Below, piece by piece: positions 50,582-60,566 of a DNA stretch of 64,000 bases. The position numbers and the translations under genes were made by a program. The stretch is from Bacteroidales bacterium (GTDB lineage Bacteria > Bacteroidota > Bacteroidia > Bacteroidales > BM520), in contig JAISNV010000021.1 of assembly GCA_031276035.1 (NCBI GenBank), positions 25,857 through 89,856 on the forward strand, given 5' to 3'. How positions within the stretch are numbered: the first letter of the stretch is position 1; every line of letters begins with the position of its first letter. The notes under the pieces were generated by a model, which did no database searches, was not told where the DNA came from, and worked only from the letters and a program-made list of their open reading frames with translations.

Positions 50582-52585
50582 ATGGATAAAAATAATTTTA
50601 AAGAGATTATACTTCAGGGAATTCCTGATGAGTTACCACCGGTTAAAGGATATGATTCAACGGTTAATCATGCACCTAAAAGAAAGAATATTCTTTCAAA
50701 AGAAGAAAAAAAATTGGCTGTACGTAATTCACTGAGATATTTTCCAAAAAAACATCATAATGTCTTGGCAAATGAATTTGCTGAAGAACTCGAAACTTAC
50801 GGAAGAATCTATATGTATAGATTTCGTCCCGATTATAAAATTACAGCAAGAAGCATTGATGAGTTTCCTTATAAGTCGCGACAAGCTGCGGCAATTATGC
50901 TAATGATTAGCAATAATCTTGATAATGCGGTTGCCCAACATCCGCACGAACTCATTACTTATGGCGGGAATGGAGCCGTTTTTCAGAATTGGGCTCAATA
51001 TCTGCTTACAATGAAATTTCTTGCCGAAATGAATGATGAACAAACTCTTGTTATGTATTCCGGACATCCTATGGGATTATTTCCTTCGCATAAAGATGCT
51101 CCAAGAGTTGTTGTAACGAATGGAATGGTTATTCCGAATTATTCATCTAAAGATGATTATGAGCGTTTTAATGCTTTAGGCGTTTCGCAATACGGTCAAA
51201 TGACTGCCGGTTCATATATGTATATTGGGCCGCAGGGTATTGTGCACGGGACAACAATCACGGTTCTCAATGCTGCTCGTTTGCATAGTAATGGTGATAT
51301 TGCTGGAAAAGTTTTTGTAACTTCGGGGCTCGGAGGAATGTCGGGTGCTCAACCTAAAGCTGCTGTTATTGCAGGAGCAATAGGAGTTGTAGCTGAGGTT
51401 AATCCGAAAGCAACAAAAGTACGTTACGAACAAGGTTGGGTTGATGAAGTATATACTGATTTGGATGGACTTATGAGGCGTATTCAAAAAGCTCGAGATT
51501 CAAAAGAAGCAGTTTCATTAGCTTATCAAGGTAATATTGTGGATTTATGGGAAAAGATTGATGAAGTTGATTTGCAGGTTGAACTTGGAAGTGATCAGAC
51601 ATCTTTGCATAATCCTTGGGCAGGAGGATATTATCCTGTTGAACTTACTTTTGACGAAGCAAATAAAATGATGGCGGAAGAGCCGGAAAGATTCAAAGAA
51701 TTTGTGCAGCGTTCTTTACGCAGGCATGTTGATGTAATAAATAGACTATCTGCTAAAGGAATGTATTTCTGGGATTATGGTAATGCTTTTCTCCTTGAAG
51801 CTGGAAGAGCCGGAGCGGATGTCTTTAAACCCAATGGCACTTTTAAGTACCCGTCATATGTACAGGATATTATGGGACCGCTTTTCTTCGATTTCGGTTT
51901 TGGTCCTTTTCGTTGGGTTTGTACTTCTTCCGATCCTAAGGATTTAGAAATAAGCGATAAGATTGCCGCAGATGTTTTGGAGGAAATGATGAAAAATTCT
52001 CCGGAAGAAATCAAAATGCAAATGTATGATAATATACATTGGATAAAAGAAGCCGGTAAGAATAATTTGGTAGTTGGTTCGCAAGCAAGAATTTTATATG
52101 CCGACTGCGAAGGACGTACTAAAATAGCCAAAGCATTTAACGATGCAATTCGCAATGGAATTATCTCTGCTCCAATCGTTTTGGGTAGAGACCATCATGA
52201 TGTTTCCGGTACGGATTCACCTTACAGGGAAACTTCAAATATTTATGACGGCTCACAATTTACTGCCGATATGGCAATCCATAATGTCATTGGCGACAGT
52301 TTTAGAGGAGCTACTTGGGTTTCTATTCATAATGGCGGTGGAGTAGGCTGGGGCGAAGTTATTAATGGCGGTTTTGGCATGGTAATTGATGGAAGCACAG
52401 AAGCGGAACGTCGCTTAAAGATGATGTTGAACTGGGATGTTAATAATGGAATTTCCCGTAGAAATTGGGCAAGAAATGATAATGCAATTTTTGCCATTAA
52501 ACGCGCAATGGAAATAAATCCCGAATTGAAAATTAATATTCCTAATTTAGTTGATGACAATTTAATAAATGATTTGTTTGAATAA
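50582..52585 (+). CDS. hutU: Urocanate hydratase
   Basis: A 667-residue protein, the second enzyme of histidine breakdown, turning urocanate into imidazolone propionate with tightly bound NAD+. The family motifs are present: ITYGGNGAVFQNWAQYLL and YSGHPMGLFPSH in the N-terminal half, GLGGMSGAQPKAAVIAGA as the NAD+-binding region, the Cys-containing GPFRWVCTSSDP at about residue 445, and ATWVSIHNGGGVGWGEVING near the C-terminus. Bacteroidota HutU proteins are of this longer size. No other hut gene is next to it. Confidence 0.95.
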   Translation: MDKNNFKEIILQGIPDELPPVKGYDSTVNHAPKRKNILSKEEKKLAVRNSLRYFPKKHHNVLANEFAEELETYGRIYMYRFRPDYKITARSIDEFPYKSRQAAAIMLMISNNLDNAVAQHPHELITYGGNGAVFQNWAQYLLTMKFLAEMNDEQTLVMYSGHPMGLFPSHKDAPRVVVTNGMVIPNYSSKDDYERFNALGVSQYGQMTAGSYMYIGPQGIVHGTTITVLNAARLHSNGDIAGKVFVTSGLGGMSGAQPKAAVIAGAIGVVAEVNPKATKVRYEQGWVDEVYTDLDGLMRRIQKARDSKEAVSLAYQGNIVDLWEKIDEVDLQVELGSDQTSLHNPWAGGYYPVELTFDEANKMMAEEPERFKEFVQRSLRRHVDVINRLSAKGMYFWDYGNAFLLEAGRAGADVFKPNGTFKYPSYVQDIMGPLFFDFGFGPFRWVCTSSDPKDLEISDKIAADVLEEMMKNSPEEIKMQMYDNIHWIKEAGKNNLVVGSQARILYADCEGRTKIAKAFNDAIRNGIISAPIVLGRDHHDVSGTDSPYRETSNIYDGSQFTADMAIHNVIGDSFRGATWVSIHNGGGVGWGEVINGGFGMVIDGSTEAERRLKMMLNWDVNNGISRRNWARNDNAIFAIKRAMEINPELKINIPNLVDDNLINDLFE

Positions 52586-52617
52586 TTTAATTTTAATACA
52601 AGATAAATTTTAAGCTT

Positions 52618-53358
52618 ATGAAAAAAATATTTTTACTTTTAGGATTTGTATGTGCGTTTAATGTTCTTTCCGCACAACATTTTACAATTAAACATGAAGA
52701 TGGTACAGATTATACTAATGCGCAAATAGATATATATCGAAATCCAGCCATAGATTTTCTGTCGGAACATTTTAATCTTGTAAATGAAACAATGAGTAAT
52801 TTGAAATTAGGTTTAAGAAAAACAATTATTAGTGCTGATAATTATATGGAAGCTTCATTTTGTGTAGCTATTAATTGTTATGCTGCATCTGTTATGGAAT
52901 TACCCGAAGGTGACAGGCCGGATATTGTTTCTGGAGAATCTACTCTATTCTTTGCTGATTTTAATTCGGTTGATGAAGAATGGAATATTGTATCTGGTAC
53001 AATAAAGGTTCTATATGAATTTTATTCGGATGAATTTCCTAATGATATTTCAACTTTAACAATTACGTTCAATAACGGACTTACGGGTATTGACATTTTC
53101 GAAGAAAAATATGAAACGAGTGTTTATCCTAATCCTGTGATAGATGTAGCTAATTTTGTTTATAGATTACCTGAAGGACAAACGAATGCTACCTTAACAA
53201 TTATGTCGTATACGGGAAATAAATTAAGAGAAATAAATTTACCCAAAAATCAAAATAAAATTTCTGTAAATCTTTCTGATTTACCTACGGGTATTTATCT
53301 ATATTCTATTAATAGTGGTGGTAAAACTATTGCAACAAATAAACTTGTTGTTCAATAG
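52618..53358 (+). CDS. Secreted protein with type IX secretion sorting domain
   Basis: A 246-residue protein. Signal peptide at 1-19 (KKIFLLLGFVCAFNVLSAQ), then a beta-rich middle with a Cys pair (SFCVAINCY), and a T9SS type A C-terminal domain from about residue 168 (TSVYPNPVIDVANFVYRLP ... LPTGIYLYSINSGGKTIATN ... KLVVQ). It follows hutU by 32 bases, so a common transcript is possible but their functions do not obviously connect. Confidence 0.7.
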   Translation: MKKIFLLLGFVCAFNVLSAQHFTIKHEDGTDYTNAQIDIYRNPAIDFLSEHFNLVNETMSNLKLGLRKTIISADNYMEASFCVAINCYAASVMELPEGDRPDIVSGESTLFFADFNSVDEEWNIVSGTIKVLYEFYSDEFPNDISTLTITFNNGLTGIDIFEEKYETSVYPNPVIDVANFVYRLPEGQTNATLTIMSYTGNKLREINLPKNQNKISVNLSDLPTGIYLYSINSGGKTIATNKLVVQ

Positions 53359-53368
53359 TAAATAATTG

Positions 53369-53765
53369 GGGGCTGACCGGTTTTGACAGCAATGCTGATG
53401 GACTTGTAAGCATGTCGGGTAATGTAGATGAATCCCGTTAATAACTTCTGCAAAATAATAATTGGCGAAAATAATTTTGCTCTCGCTGCTTAATCGAAGT
53501 ATAGTAGATTGCTAGCTTTATCACTGCACAAGGTGTGGTGACGAGACATCTTGCAAGTGGAGATGCCTGATTCCGGCTTGGTTACAAGGTGCACGCAATT
53601 TCGGGCTGGTGGTGTTGATGTTTCTAAAACGCCATGAGAAATAGAAACTAAGAAAAGGTTTGGGTGTATATTTCCGGGCTTTTTACGAAAATTAATAATA
53701 TACTAAACATGTAGAAAGCATTTTTGTCAATTGTTTGGACGCGAGTTCGACTCTCGCCAGCTCCA
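53369..53765 (+). ncRNA. ssrA: Transfer-messenger RNA (tmRNA)
   Basis: About 397 nt. The 5' end GGGGCTGACC and the 3' end GCGAGTTCGACTCTCGCCAG-CTCCA form the tRNA-like part (acceptor pairing of seven bases with one G-T, and a T-arm TTCGACT). The tag frame 53464-53493 reads GENNFALAA then TAA, very close to the tags of Bacteroides and Porphyromonas (GENNYALAA type). After the discriminator A the sequence is CAA, so the CCA end is not encoded and must be added. It frees stalled ribosomes and tags their products for proteolysis. Confidence 0.95.
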
Positions 53766-53880
53766 CAAAAAATAGCTAAATTTATTTAAAAACATTGTCT
53801 ATTATTGGTTTAGAGTGATAAACAAGTATAATAAGATGAATTTATTATCGATGTCTGAGTCATAAATAAGTGCGGACAAT

Positions 53881-53910
53881 AAAAAACGGGATTGAAAAAT
53901 CCCGTTTTTT
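53881..53910. terminator. Bidirectional terminator between tmRNA and protease gene
   Basis: A 13-bp stem (AAAAAACGGGATT with its complement) around a 4-base loop, with A-run on one side and T-run on the other, so it can stop transcripts from both directions. It serves the tmRNA and the converging protease operon. Confidence 0.85.
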
Positions 53911-54027
53911 ATTTGTAAACAATTATATAATCAGTAATATGGTAAGATGTGTCAGTTTGATGTAAAGTTTGTTTAACCTTTATTTCTATAGAATATATTT
54001 GTGAGTAAAAAATGGCAATATCTTTTT

Positions 54028-55668
54028 TTACTTAACAGCTCGTTTAATATCTTTGTTTCCACCATTATATCTAAAAGCATTCATCTTTGTTTCTAATCTG
54101 CCCGACCTCTTTTCATTAATCAACATTATCTTTAACTCTGTAGATGTGTATGCGTTTAAATTATTCGGTTTTACTACAGTTTGCGTTTCAGTGTTTATTG
54201 AGCCTGTAGGACGCGATGATTTAAGAGAAGAGTTTGATTTAAGCATATTTTGAACCTCACCGTCTATAAATTCTAATGGCTTCCCATTTTCTGCCGTAAT
54301 AAAATAGAAATTATTGTCTTCATTAACTTCTGAAATAACGTCATAAGCATCCGCCATTACAACGAGATAGTAACTACCGGTAATTTTAGGCATGTTATAA
54401 CTTATGATGAATCCTTCAGGATATTCGGCTTCACCTGCTTTCTTACCGGATTCCACAGAAGCATTATTCCACCATCCTCCGACTAAACCGTTAGCTTCAT
54501 TATAATATCCGTTACCCTCACCGAATTCATCTGTATAATAATCTTCGAAAATAATTTGATAATCGTTGGCATCGGTAGCATTATAATACATATATACTAC
54601 TGACCATCTTTGTGAAGGATTTATGTTTTGATTTCCTGCATTATAAACATCGTAAGTAAATTCGCGAGTAAAATCTGGGCTACTGCTTTTATTGTCTTCA
54701 GCATAATATGCAAGCAAATCGTAACCGCTGCTAAGGTCTCCTGTGTTAATACCGTTTGAACCTATTGTAATGCTATTTACATTTTGTGCTACGAAAGCAG
54801 CAAAGCAAAAACTATTACAGAAAAAGTCGTAATCAATCCAAATACTACCGTTATCTCCCCAAGAGCTTCCCCATGAGTTTCTTACGCGAAAAGCATTCTT
54901 CGAATCGTCATATCCGGAAAGAACCATAGCATGATAAGCGTGATCCATTCCCGGATTATTATAAGTATCATAACTAATTATAGCAGAGCTGTTCCAGTTC
55001 ATAAAGCGATCGCCTAACTTTGCACCAATTGCAATAGGTCTTCCCGAATTTAAATACCCTTTAAAGTTTTCAGGAGTGAGCCCTTGAGCTTCGGATGCAA
55101 TTTTGCGATAATTAGTTAATTTGTTGTTTACATTACCAACATAAGAGCCATTACAATTGCCCATATTTGTATATGGTACGGAGTTCATATTAGCTGCGCC
55201 ATATTTTATAAGTGCATCAAGAGCCGGTTCGAAGTTTGTGCCTTGGCAACTGCTACCTTTATCAGCCGAAGGAATACTCATCCATAGATCTTTCGGACTG
55301 GTTTGGTTGGTGGAGTTAGCAAGTTGAGTGCTCGTCCATTCGTTCTCAATAGCATTTAATGCGGTTTTTAAATTATAACCTACAGACCAGGTTATACATG
55401 TACCGTAACTTCCTTGATTTCCAATAGGGGGAAAAATGTTTTCAAGAGAAATTCTATCGGCTAACTCTTGTTCATCATCATTAAAAGGAGTAATATCTTC
55501 CGGAATATTATTCATATTTTCACTGTCTTCCAACCAGCCGGTTTGACTTAGTATTGCGGCAATAATTTCTAAAATATCATCAATTGTCGGATTATCACAT
55601 CTTTGAAATGTAAAAGGTATTGTGCAAAAAAGTAAGATTGCAATGAATTTTGTGATTTTTGTTTTCAT
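54028..55668 (-). CDS. C1 (papain-like) cysteine peptidase, exported
   Basis: A 546-residue protein with an N-terminal signal (ITKFIAILLFCTIPFTFQRC; Cys24 stands where a lipoprotein Cys could be, but FQR is a poor lipobox). The catalytic domain shows Gln85 and Cys91 in NQGSYGTCITWSVG, His in MDHAYHAMVLSGYDD at about 241, and Asn in VRNSWGSSWGDNGS. Thus the papain triad is complete. The C-terminal ~200 residues are beta-rich and may bind substrate. The gene overlaps the pentapeptide-repeat gene by four bases. Confidence 0.85.
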   Translation of the reverse strand: MKTKITKFIAILLFCTIPFTFQRCDNPTIDDILEIIAAILSQTGWLEDSENMNNIPEDITPFNDDEQELADRISLENIFPPIGNQGSYGTCITWSVGYNLKTALNAIENEWTSTQLANSTNQTSPKDLWMSIPSADKGSSCQGTNFEPALDALIKYGAANMNSVPYTNMGNCNGSYVGNVNNKLTNYRKIASEAQGLTPENFKGYLNSGRPIAIGAKLGDRFMNWNSSAIISYDTYNNPGMDHAYHAMVLSGYDDSKNAFRVRNSWGSSWGDNGSIWIDYDFFCNSFCFAAFVAQNVNSITIGSNGINTGDLSSGYDLLAYYAEDNKSSSPDFTREFTYDVYNAGNQNINPSQRWSVVYMYYNATDANDYQIIFEDYYTDEFGEGNGYYNEANGLVGGWWNNASVESGKKAGEAEYPEGFIISYNMPKITGSYYLVVMADAYDVISEVNEDNNFYFITAENGKPLEFIDGEVQNMLKSNSSLKSSRPTGSINTETQTVVKPNNLNAYTSTELKIMLINEKRSGRLETKMNAFRYNGGNKDIKRAVK

Positions 55669-56546
55669 TTTATTTTTTGATTATTAAAATATGTATTTTC
55701 GATAATTATATCATTATTTATATCAATATTTTCGAAACGAACGCTATCGTTGAAAAAAGTTTTTTCAAACAATCCCTTTTCATTAAAAGTTGTATTTATA
55801 AATTCCGTTGATTGCATAAAATATGAAAAAGAAAAATTCGATGTTTTATTAAATGTTACATAATTAAAAAAAGCATTTTTATTTATGCTTATCAAATCGA
55901 AATTTGCATTTTCAAAAAATATACAATTATTAAGAGATAATTTTCCATTAACATAAGTCTCCTGCATTGTAAATTTTCCTTTAAATTCAGAATTGGTCAT
56001 ATATAAATTTCCATGAAAGGATGCGTAAATCATAGAAAAAGTTTTCTCTACTTTTATTTCATTAAAATAACTATCTTTTGCCCAAATACTTAAATTATCA
56101 AATATTGCTTTTTCTCTAAATTTAGACTGACTGAAATTTAACATGCCAAAAACTATAGTATTACTGAAATCGATGTCACCTCTAAAATCACAATCTAAAA
56201 AAGCAAGATTATTTTTGAATACACTATTTACCGGTAGATTTGCTTTTTTACTCTTAGTTGAAACTTTGCCCATAAAAACGCAGTTAACAAAAAGAATATT
56301 AGAATTGATTTCATTTTGTAACATACTGCCGTTTACTATAAATTCTTGATTAACATCAGTAAAGTTAAGGTCGTCAATTATAATCTTTTCCGCAATGTGA
56401 ATATGTTTTTCTTTCTTTATAAGTTTGATAATTTCCGAGGCAGTAATTTCTTTTTTCTCATTTGCCGTACATGATGTGCATGTGAATAAAAAACATATAA
56501 TAAATAGAAATACTTTTTGCAAAGATTTTTCAAAATTAATTTTCAT
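55665..56546 (-). CDS. Pentapeptide-repeat lipoprotein
   Basis: A 293-residue protein with a lipoprotein signal (VFLFIICFLFTCTSC, Cys at about 26). From about residue 60 it has spaced Phe/Leu at five-residue steps (LAFLDCDFRGDIDFSNTIVF..., FENANFDLISINKNAFFNYV), the pentapeptide-repeat pattern that folds into a right-handed quadrilateral helix. It is in one operon with the papain-like protease downstream and may be its partner or inhibitor; this is inference. Confidence 0.7.
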   Translation of the reverse strand: MKINFEKSLQKVFLFIICFLFTCTSCTANEKKEITASEIIKLIKKEKHIHIAEKIIIDDLNFTDVNQEFIVNGSMLQNEINSNILFVNCVFMGKVSTKSKKANLPVNSVFKNNLAFLDCDFRGDIDFSNTIVFGMLNFSQSKFREKAIFDNLSIWAKDSYFNEIKVEKTFSMIYASFHGNLYMTNSEFKGKFTMQETYVNGKLSLNNCIFFENANFDLISINKNAFFNYVTFNKTSNFSFSYFMQSTEFINTTFNEKGLFEKTFFNDSVRFENIDINNDIIIENTYFNNQKIK

Positions 56547-56559
56547 ATGATTTTTTGTG

Positions 56560-56567
56560 CAAAAATA
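56560..56567 (-). promoter_or_regulatory. Promoter -7 box of the pentapeptide/protease operon
   Basis: On the minus strand TATTTTTG then CAC, 14 bases before the ATG at 56546. Confidence 0.55.
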
Positions 56568-56670
56568 TACTTTTTTATGAAAATTACGGTAATAAAATTT
56601 TAATTATCCGATTCAAAAAGGAAAACTCAAAATTATTATTTTTTACTATCTAAGTTTAAAAATATTTGAA

Positions 56671-56678
56671 TATTTTTG
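56671..56678 (+). promoter_or_regulatory. Promoter -7 box of the DUF1801 gene
   Basis: TATTTTTG then CAATTT, 17 bases before the ATG at 56695. Confidence 0.6.
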
Positions 56679-56694
56679 CAATTTCTAAATAATT

Positions 56695-57066
56695 ATGGAT
56701 AAGGAAAATTTATTGTCTTTTTTATCGCAATATGATGAACAAGTAATTGATAATGTACTACAATTAAGAGATATAGTTCTTGCAAATCTTCCTAATGTTA
56801 TTGAACAAATTGATTTGCCGGCTAAAATGGTTGCTTATTGTTATGGTAATAAATATTCGGAATTAATTTGTACTATTATTCCGTCAAAAAAAGGGGTTAA
56901 GTTAGGCTTTAATAGAGGAACTAAAATCCATGATCCGAATAATCTGTTAAAAGGCGTCGGTAAAATATCGCGTTATGTTGAGATAAAAAATACAAAAGAT
57001 ATTGATAAAAAAGCATTGATTGATATGGTAAAAGATGCGTATGAACTATATTTATCAATGATTTAA
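56695..57066 (+). CDS. DUF1801-type (YdhG-like) protein
   Basis: A 123-residue protein. The pattern QYDEQVIDNVLQLRDIVLAN ... EQIDLPAKMVAYCYG ... ICTIIPSKKGVKLGFNRGTK then YVEIKNTKDIDKKALIDMVK matches the DUF1801 fold, which is common in bacteria and lacks a firm function. Stand-alone gene. Confidence 0.65.
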   Translation: MDKENLLSFLSQYDEQVIDNVLQLRDIVLANLPNVIEQIDLPAKMVAYCYGNKYSELICTIIPSKKGVKLGFNRGTKIHDPNNLLKGVGKISRYVEIKNTKDIDKKALIDMVKDAYELYLSMI

Positions 57067-57128
57067 TTTGCAAAAGAAGGAATGATATTAGGTTAGTAAA
57101 TTATTTTTTCATATATTAGAAAAATTAC

Positions 57129-57136
57129 TATTTTTG
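57129..57136 (+). promoter_or_regulatory. Promoter -7 box of the polysaccharide export operon
   Basis: TATTTTTG then CAAATC. The leader to the ATG at 57232 is about 90 nt and holds a short AG-rich stretch only. Confidence 0.5.
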
Positions 57137-57231
57137 CAAATCTTTAATTTTTATTAAATTTATAGAAAGGGTCGTGTGTGTTTTCTCCAAATTCACATTG
57201 AGAAATAAAAAAACTAATTTAAAGAGTTAGT

Positions 57232-58017
57232 ATGAAAAAAATATCAAATTTATTATTTTTGTTGATTATTATTTCAGCAACATCATGTACAACATCTAAA
57301 CAAATTATCTACTTTCAAAACATTGAAGAACTTGAACAACAAAAGATTGACGCAGAATATATCACAAAAATAAAGAAAGACGATCTTTTAACTATTGTAG
57401 TGTCTGGTCCAGACAAAGAAGTGGTAATGCCGTTTAATTTAACCTTAACCGATAATGCTTCGTATGGCAGTTCGGTTGATCCATCGAAAACAGTACTTCC
57501 GTATTTGGTTGATTCTGATGGCTATATTGATTTTCCTGTTTTAGGAAGGATATATATTGAAGGAATGACGCGTATGGAATTAACAAATTACTTAAAAGAG
57601 GAGATAAGTAATTTTGTGAAAGATCCTGTTGTTATGGTAACATTTTCCAATTATAAAATAACGGTTTTAGGAGAAGTAAGAAGTCCCGGAACATATACAA
57701 TGCCGTCTGAAAGAACAACAATTTTACAGGCTTTGGGTATGGCGGGCGACTTAACTATTACGGCAAAGCGGGAAGGAATACTTTTAATACGCGAGATAGA
57801 TGGAGTTCAGACTCATATTACTATTGATTTGCGTTCGGCAGAAATAATGAACTCACCATATTTTTATTTACATCAGAATGATGTAATATATGTTCCCCCA
57901 AGTTCAAGCAGAATTGCGCAGGGTACTACAGCATCAACTATATGGAGTATTGCGCTTACTGGAGTTACAACTTTAGCAACAGTCGTAACTTTAATTCTTA
58001 CTAATACAAAAAAATAA
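57232..58017 (+). CDS. Polysaccharide export lipoprotein, Wza-like
   Basis: A 261-residue protein with a lipoprotein signal (LLFLLIIISATSC, Cys at ~19). A Poly_export domain is seen at about 40-135 (IKKDDLLTIVVSGPDKEVVM ... YLVDSDGYIDFPVLGRIYIE), then a SLBB domain (KITVLGEVRSPGTYTMPSER, about 142-165). A C-terminal hydrophobic helix (TIWSIALTGVTTLATVVTLI) may cross the membrane. It is the outer membrane part of a capsule or exopolysaccharide exporter; the next gene is the inner membrane kinase. Confidence 0.85.
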   Translation: MKKISNLLFLLIIISATSCTTSKQIIYFQNIEELEQQKIDAEYITKIKKDDLLTIVVSGPDKEVVMPFNLTLTDNASYGSSVDPSKTVLPYLVDSDGYIDFPVLGRIYIEGMTRMELTNYLKEEISNFVKDPVVMVTFSNYKITVLGEVRSPGTYTMPSERTTILQALGMAGDLTITAKREGILLIREIDGVQTHITIDLRSAEIMNSPYFYLHQNDVIYVPPSSSRIAQGTTASTIWSIALTGVTTLATVVTLILTNTKK

Positions 58018-58040
58018 TACTCATCCTAAAATAAATAATC

Positions 58041-60524
58041 ATGACAGAGAGTAATATTAATAGGAGTTATTCGAAAATTGAAAATGATCAGGAATCTACT
58101 ATTAATTTAAGACAAATTGTTGATACAATATGGAGTTTAAGATATTGGATAGTTTTTTCGGTTATTGTTGCATTAATAACCGCATACCTAATTATTAAAA
58201 GCACAACACCTCTATATGAACGTAAAGCCAGCATTTTATTAATAAATGATGATAAGGGCGGTTCTTTATCAAGCGAAATGGCTTTTATTGCCGAAATTAC
58301 AGGAAATTCCGTTTCGCAAAAAATTGAAAACGAAATGTTTATTCTTAAATCAACACCGTTAATGATTAATGTCGTAAATGATTTGGATTTAAATATTAGA
58401 TATTTCAAGAGCGGTTTTTTAAGAAACTATGAAATGTATAAAACCTCTCCGATTGTTTTTGAGTATATAAAGAATAATAACAAAGATACGATACCTGAAT
58501 TTCAACTTACTATTAATATTATTGATGGAAATACTTTTGTAATTGCCGATATTAAGGTAAATAATGAAGAATATACTCTTGATAAAGATCAATATTATTT
58601 TGATGAGGCTATTGCCTGTAAAAACGGTTATTTTACAATAAATTATATTCCTGCTAATTTTAATTCAAGCGGCGCTGATGCTGTTTATATTTACGTTGTT
58701 GATCCTAATAAGAGTGCCAGAAATTATTTAGAATCATTAACTGCAGAGAATACAGGTGCAACACGTACAGGTAAAGGATCTGATATTGTTACTTTGACTC
58801 TTAAGGATTCTAATCCGAAAAGGGCCGAAGATATTTTAAATACATTAATTAATGAATATAATGCAGACAGTAAACTTTTTAGAACACAATCTATTAATAA
58901 TACTTTAAGTTTTATTACCGAACGACTTAATGCTATTGAAAGTGAATTGGGTACTGTTGAAAGCGGGATTACGCAATTTCGCGAAGACGAATCATTGGTA
59001 AATGTTGAATCTCAGTCGCAACTTGCACTTTCCTCCGATGTGAAATACGAACAAGAACTTATCACAATTCAAACCCAGATATCTTTATTGGGAATGGTAA
59101 AGGATAATATGAAATCTCAGAAAGGGAAACATAGTATTATCCCGGCTAATATCGGTATTATGGATATAGGACTTACCACTACAATTGAACAGTATAATAA
59201 AATGATTATTGAGTATAACAGATTATTAGCCAGTTCAAGTGAAAATAATCCTAGAGTAATTAATGCTGGCCTGCAATTAGATCAAATGCGGGAAAGTATA
59301 GATATGTCAATAACAAATTTGGAAAAAGCATATGTAATACAAGAGCAAACACTTGCAATGCGGGTTAATGAAAGTAAGAGAAAAATTTCTGATTTTCCGG
59401 CGCAGGAACAAGAAATGTTACGTTTGTTAAGACAACAACAAATCAAGGAACCGCTCTTTTTACTTTTACAACAAAAGAGAGAAGAGGCTATGATTTCCTC
59501 TTATTCAATGGTTGAAAATTCGAGAACTATAGAACCTGCTTTCGGCTCCGAAAATCCTGTTTCTCCAAAGAAAAGGATTATCGTTTTAATTGCCTTTATT
59601 ATTGGTTGTGTTGTACCTCCGGTAATTTTTTATCTGAGAGAAGCATTAAGACGGAAAATTATTTCAAAACATGATATTGAAACAAGAATTTCAGTACCTA
59701 TTTTTGCTGTTATTCCAAAAGATAAAAATGAAGAAGGTATTTTTACTCCTATAAGCATTTCCAGTAAAGATCCTGTTACGGAAGCATTTAGAATGTTGCG
59801 TGCTAATTTGCAGTTTGTAAATACAAAAGTTATTCAGGTTGTATCTTCATTATCAACAGAAGGCAAATCTTTTGTTGCATCTAATTTGGCAATTTCATTG
59901 GCTTATGCTGAGAATAAAGTTTTACTGGTAGGTTTAGATTTAAGAAAACCTCGCCTGCATGAAAATTTCAATTTAAATAACAGTGTTGGTGTTGTGAATT
60001 ATTTAGCAGGAAATATTAATGATCCGAGCTCCTTAATTCAAAAATCTAAAATTAGTAATAATTTAGATGTGGTAATTTCTGGCCCAATTCCACCGAATCC
60101 GTCGGAATTACTCTCTACTGCTAAACTTGGTGAATTGCTTGATTATTATAGAAATAATTACGATTATATTATCTTAGATACTGCACCTTGTTTTCAAGCA
60201 TCGGATCCTATTAGTATTGCTAAATATAGCGATAGTACTTTATATGTTGTTAGATCAAGGTTTGCCGATTTGGATTTCTTACCGGAGATTCAAAGAATGT
60301 ATGATGAAAAACTATTTAACAACATGTCTATAGTATTAAATGCTTTTGATATGTCTAAGAAAAGTTATGGTTATGGCTATGGATATGGTTACGGCTACGG
60401 ATACGGTTATGGATCCGGATATGGTTACGGTTACGGCTATGGCTATGGTTACGATGAAGATGAAAAAGATAATATCTCTAAATCGAAGCGAAAAAAACTA
60501 TTGAGAAAACGTAAAAAAAGGTAA
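58041..60524 (+). CDS. Wzc-like chain-length regulator and tyrosine kinase
   Basis: An 827-residue protein. A Wzz domain opens the chain (transmembrane helix at about 32-52, large periplasmic coiled-coil part, second helix at about 512-532). The BY-kinase domain follows: Walker A SSLSTEGKSFVASNLAIS at about 608-620, Walker A' VLLVGLDLRKPR, Walker B YDYIILDTAP. The end holds a 14-Tyr YG repeat (DNA 60366-60452) and a Lys/Arg tail. Autophosphorylation of the Tyr cluster controls polymer length and export. The kinase follows the Wza-like gene by 23 bases. Confidence 0.9.
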   Translation: MTESNINRSYSKIENDQESTINLRQIVDTIWSLRYWIVFSVIVALITAYLIIKSTTPLYERKASILLINDDKGGSLSSEMAFIAEITGNSVSQKIENEMFILKSTPLMINVVNDLDLNIRYFKSGFLRNYEMYKTSPIVFEYIKNNNKDTIPEFQLTINIIDGNTFVIADIKVNNEEYTLDKDQYYFDEAIACKNGYFTINYIPANFNSSGADAVYIYVVDPNKSARNYLESLTAENTGATRTGKGSDIVTLTLKDSNPKRAEDILNTLINEYNADSKLFRTQSINNTLSFITERLNAIESELGTVESGITQFREDESLVNVESQSQLALSSDVKYEQELITIQTQISLLGMVKDNMKSQKGKHSIIPANIGIMDIGLTTTIEQYNKMIIEYNRLLASSSENNPRVINAGLQLDQMRESIDMSITNLEKAYVIQEQTLAMRVNESKRKISDFPAQEQEMLRLLRQQQIKEPLFLLLQQKREEAMISSYSMVENSRTIEPAFGSENPVSPKKRIIVLIAFIIGCVVPPVIFYLREALRRKIISKHDIETRISVPIFAVIPKDKNEEGIFTPISISSKDPVTEAFRMLRANLQFVNTKVIQVVSSLSTEGKSFVASNLAISLAYAENKVLLVGLDLRKPRLHENFNLNNSVGVVNYLAGNINDPSSLIQKSKISNNLDVVISGPIPPNPSELLSTAKLGELLDYYRNNYDYIILDTAPCFQASDPISIAKYSDSTLYVVRSRFADLDFLPEIQRMYDEKLFNNMSIVLNAFDMSKKSYGYGYGYGYGYGYGYGSGYGYGYGYGYGYDEDEKDNISKSKRKKLLRKRKKR

Positions 60525-60566
60525 ATTCTTCTCTCGTTTTCTTCAAAATATTAATATAATAGCTAT

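Noticed and set aside
53369..53765. tmRNA as attachment site of the prophage
   Set aside because: No second copy of the tmRNA 3' end was found near the integrase or elsewhere in the window, and ten kilobases of host genes lie between.
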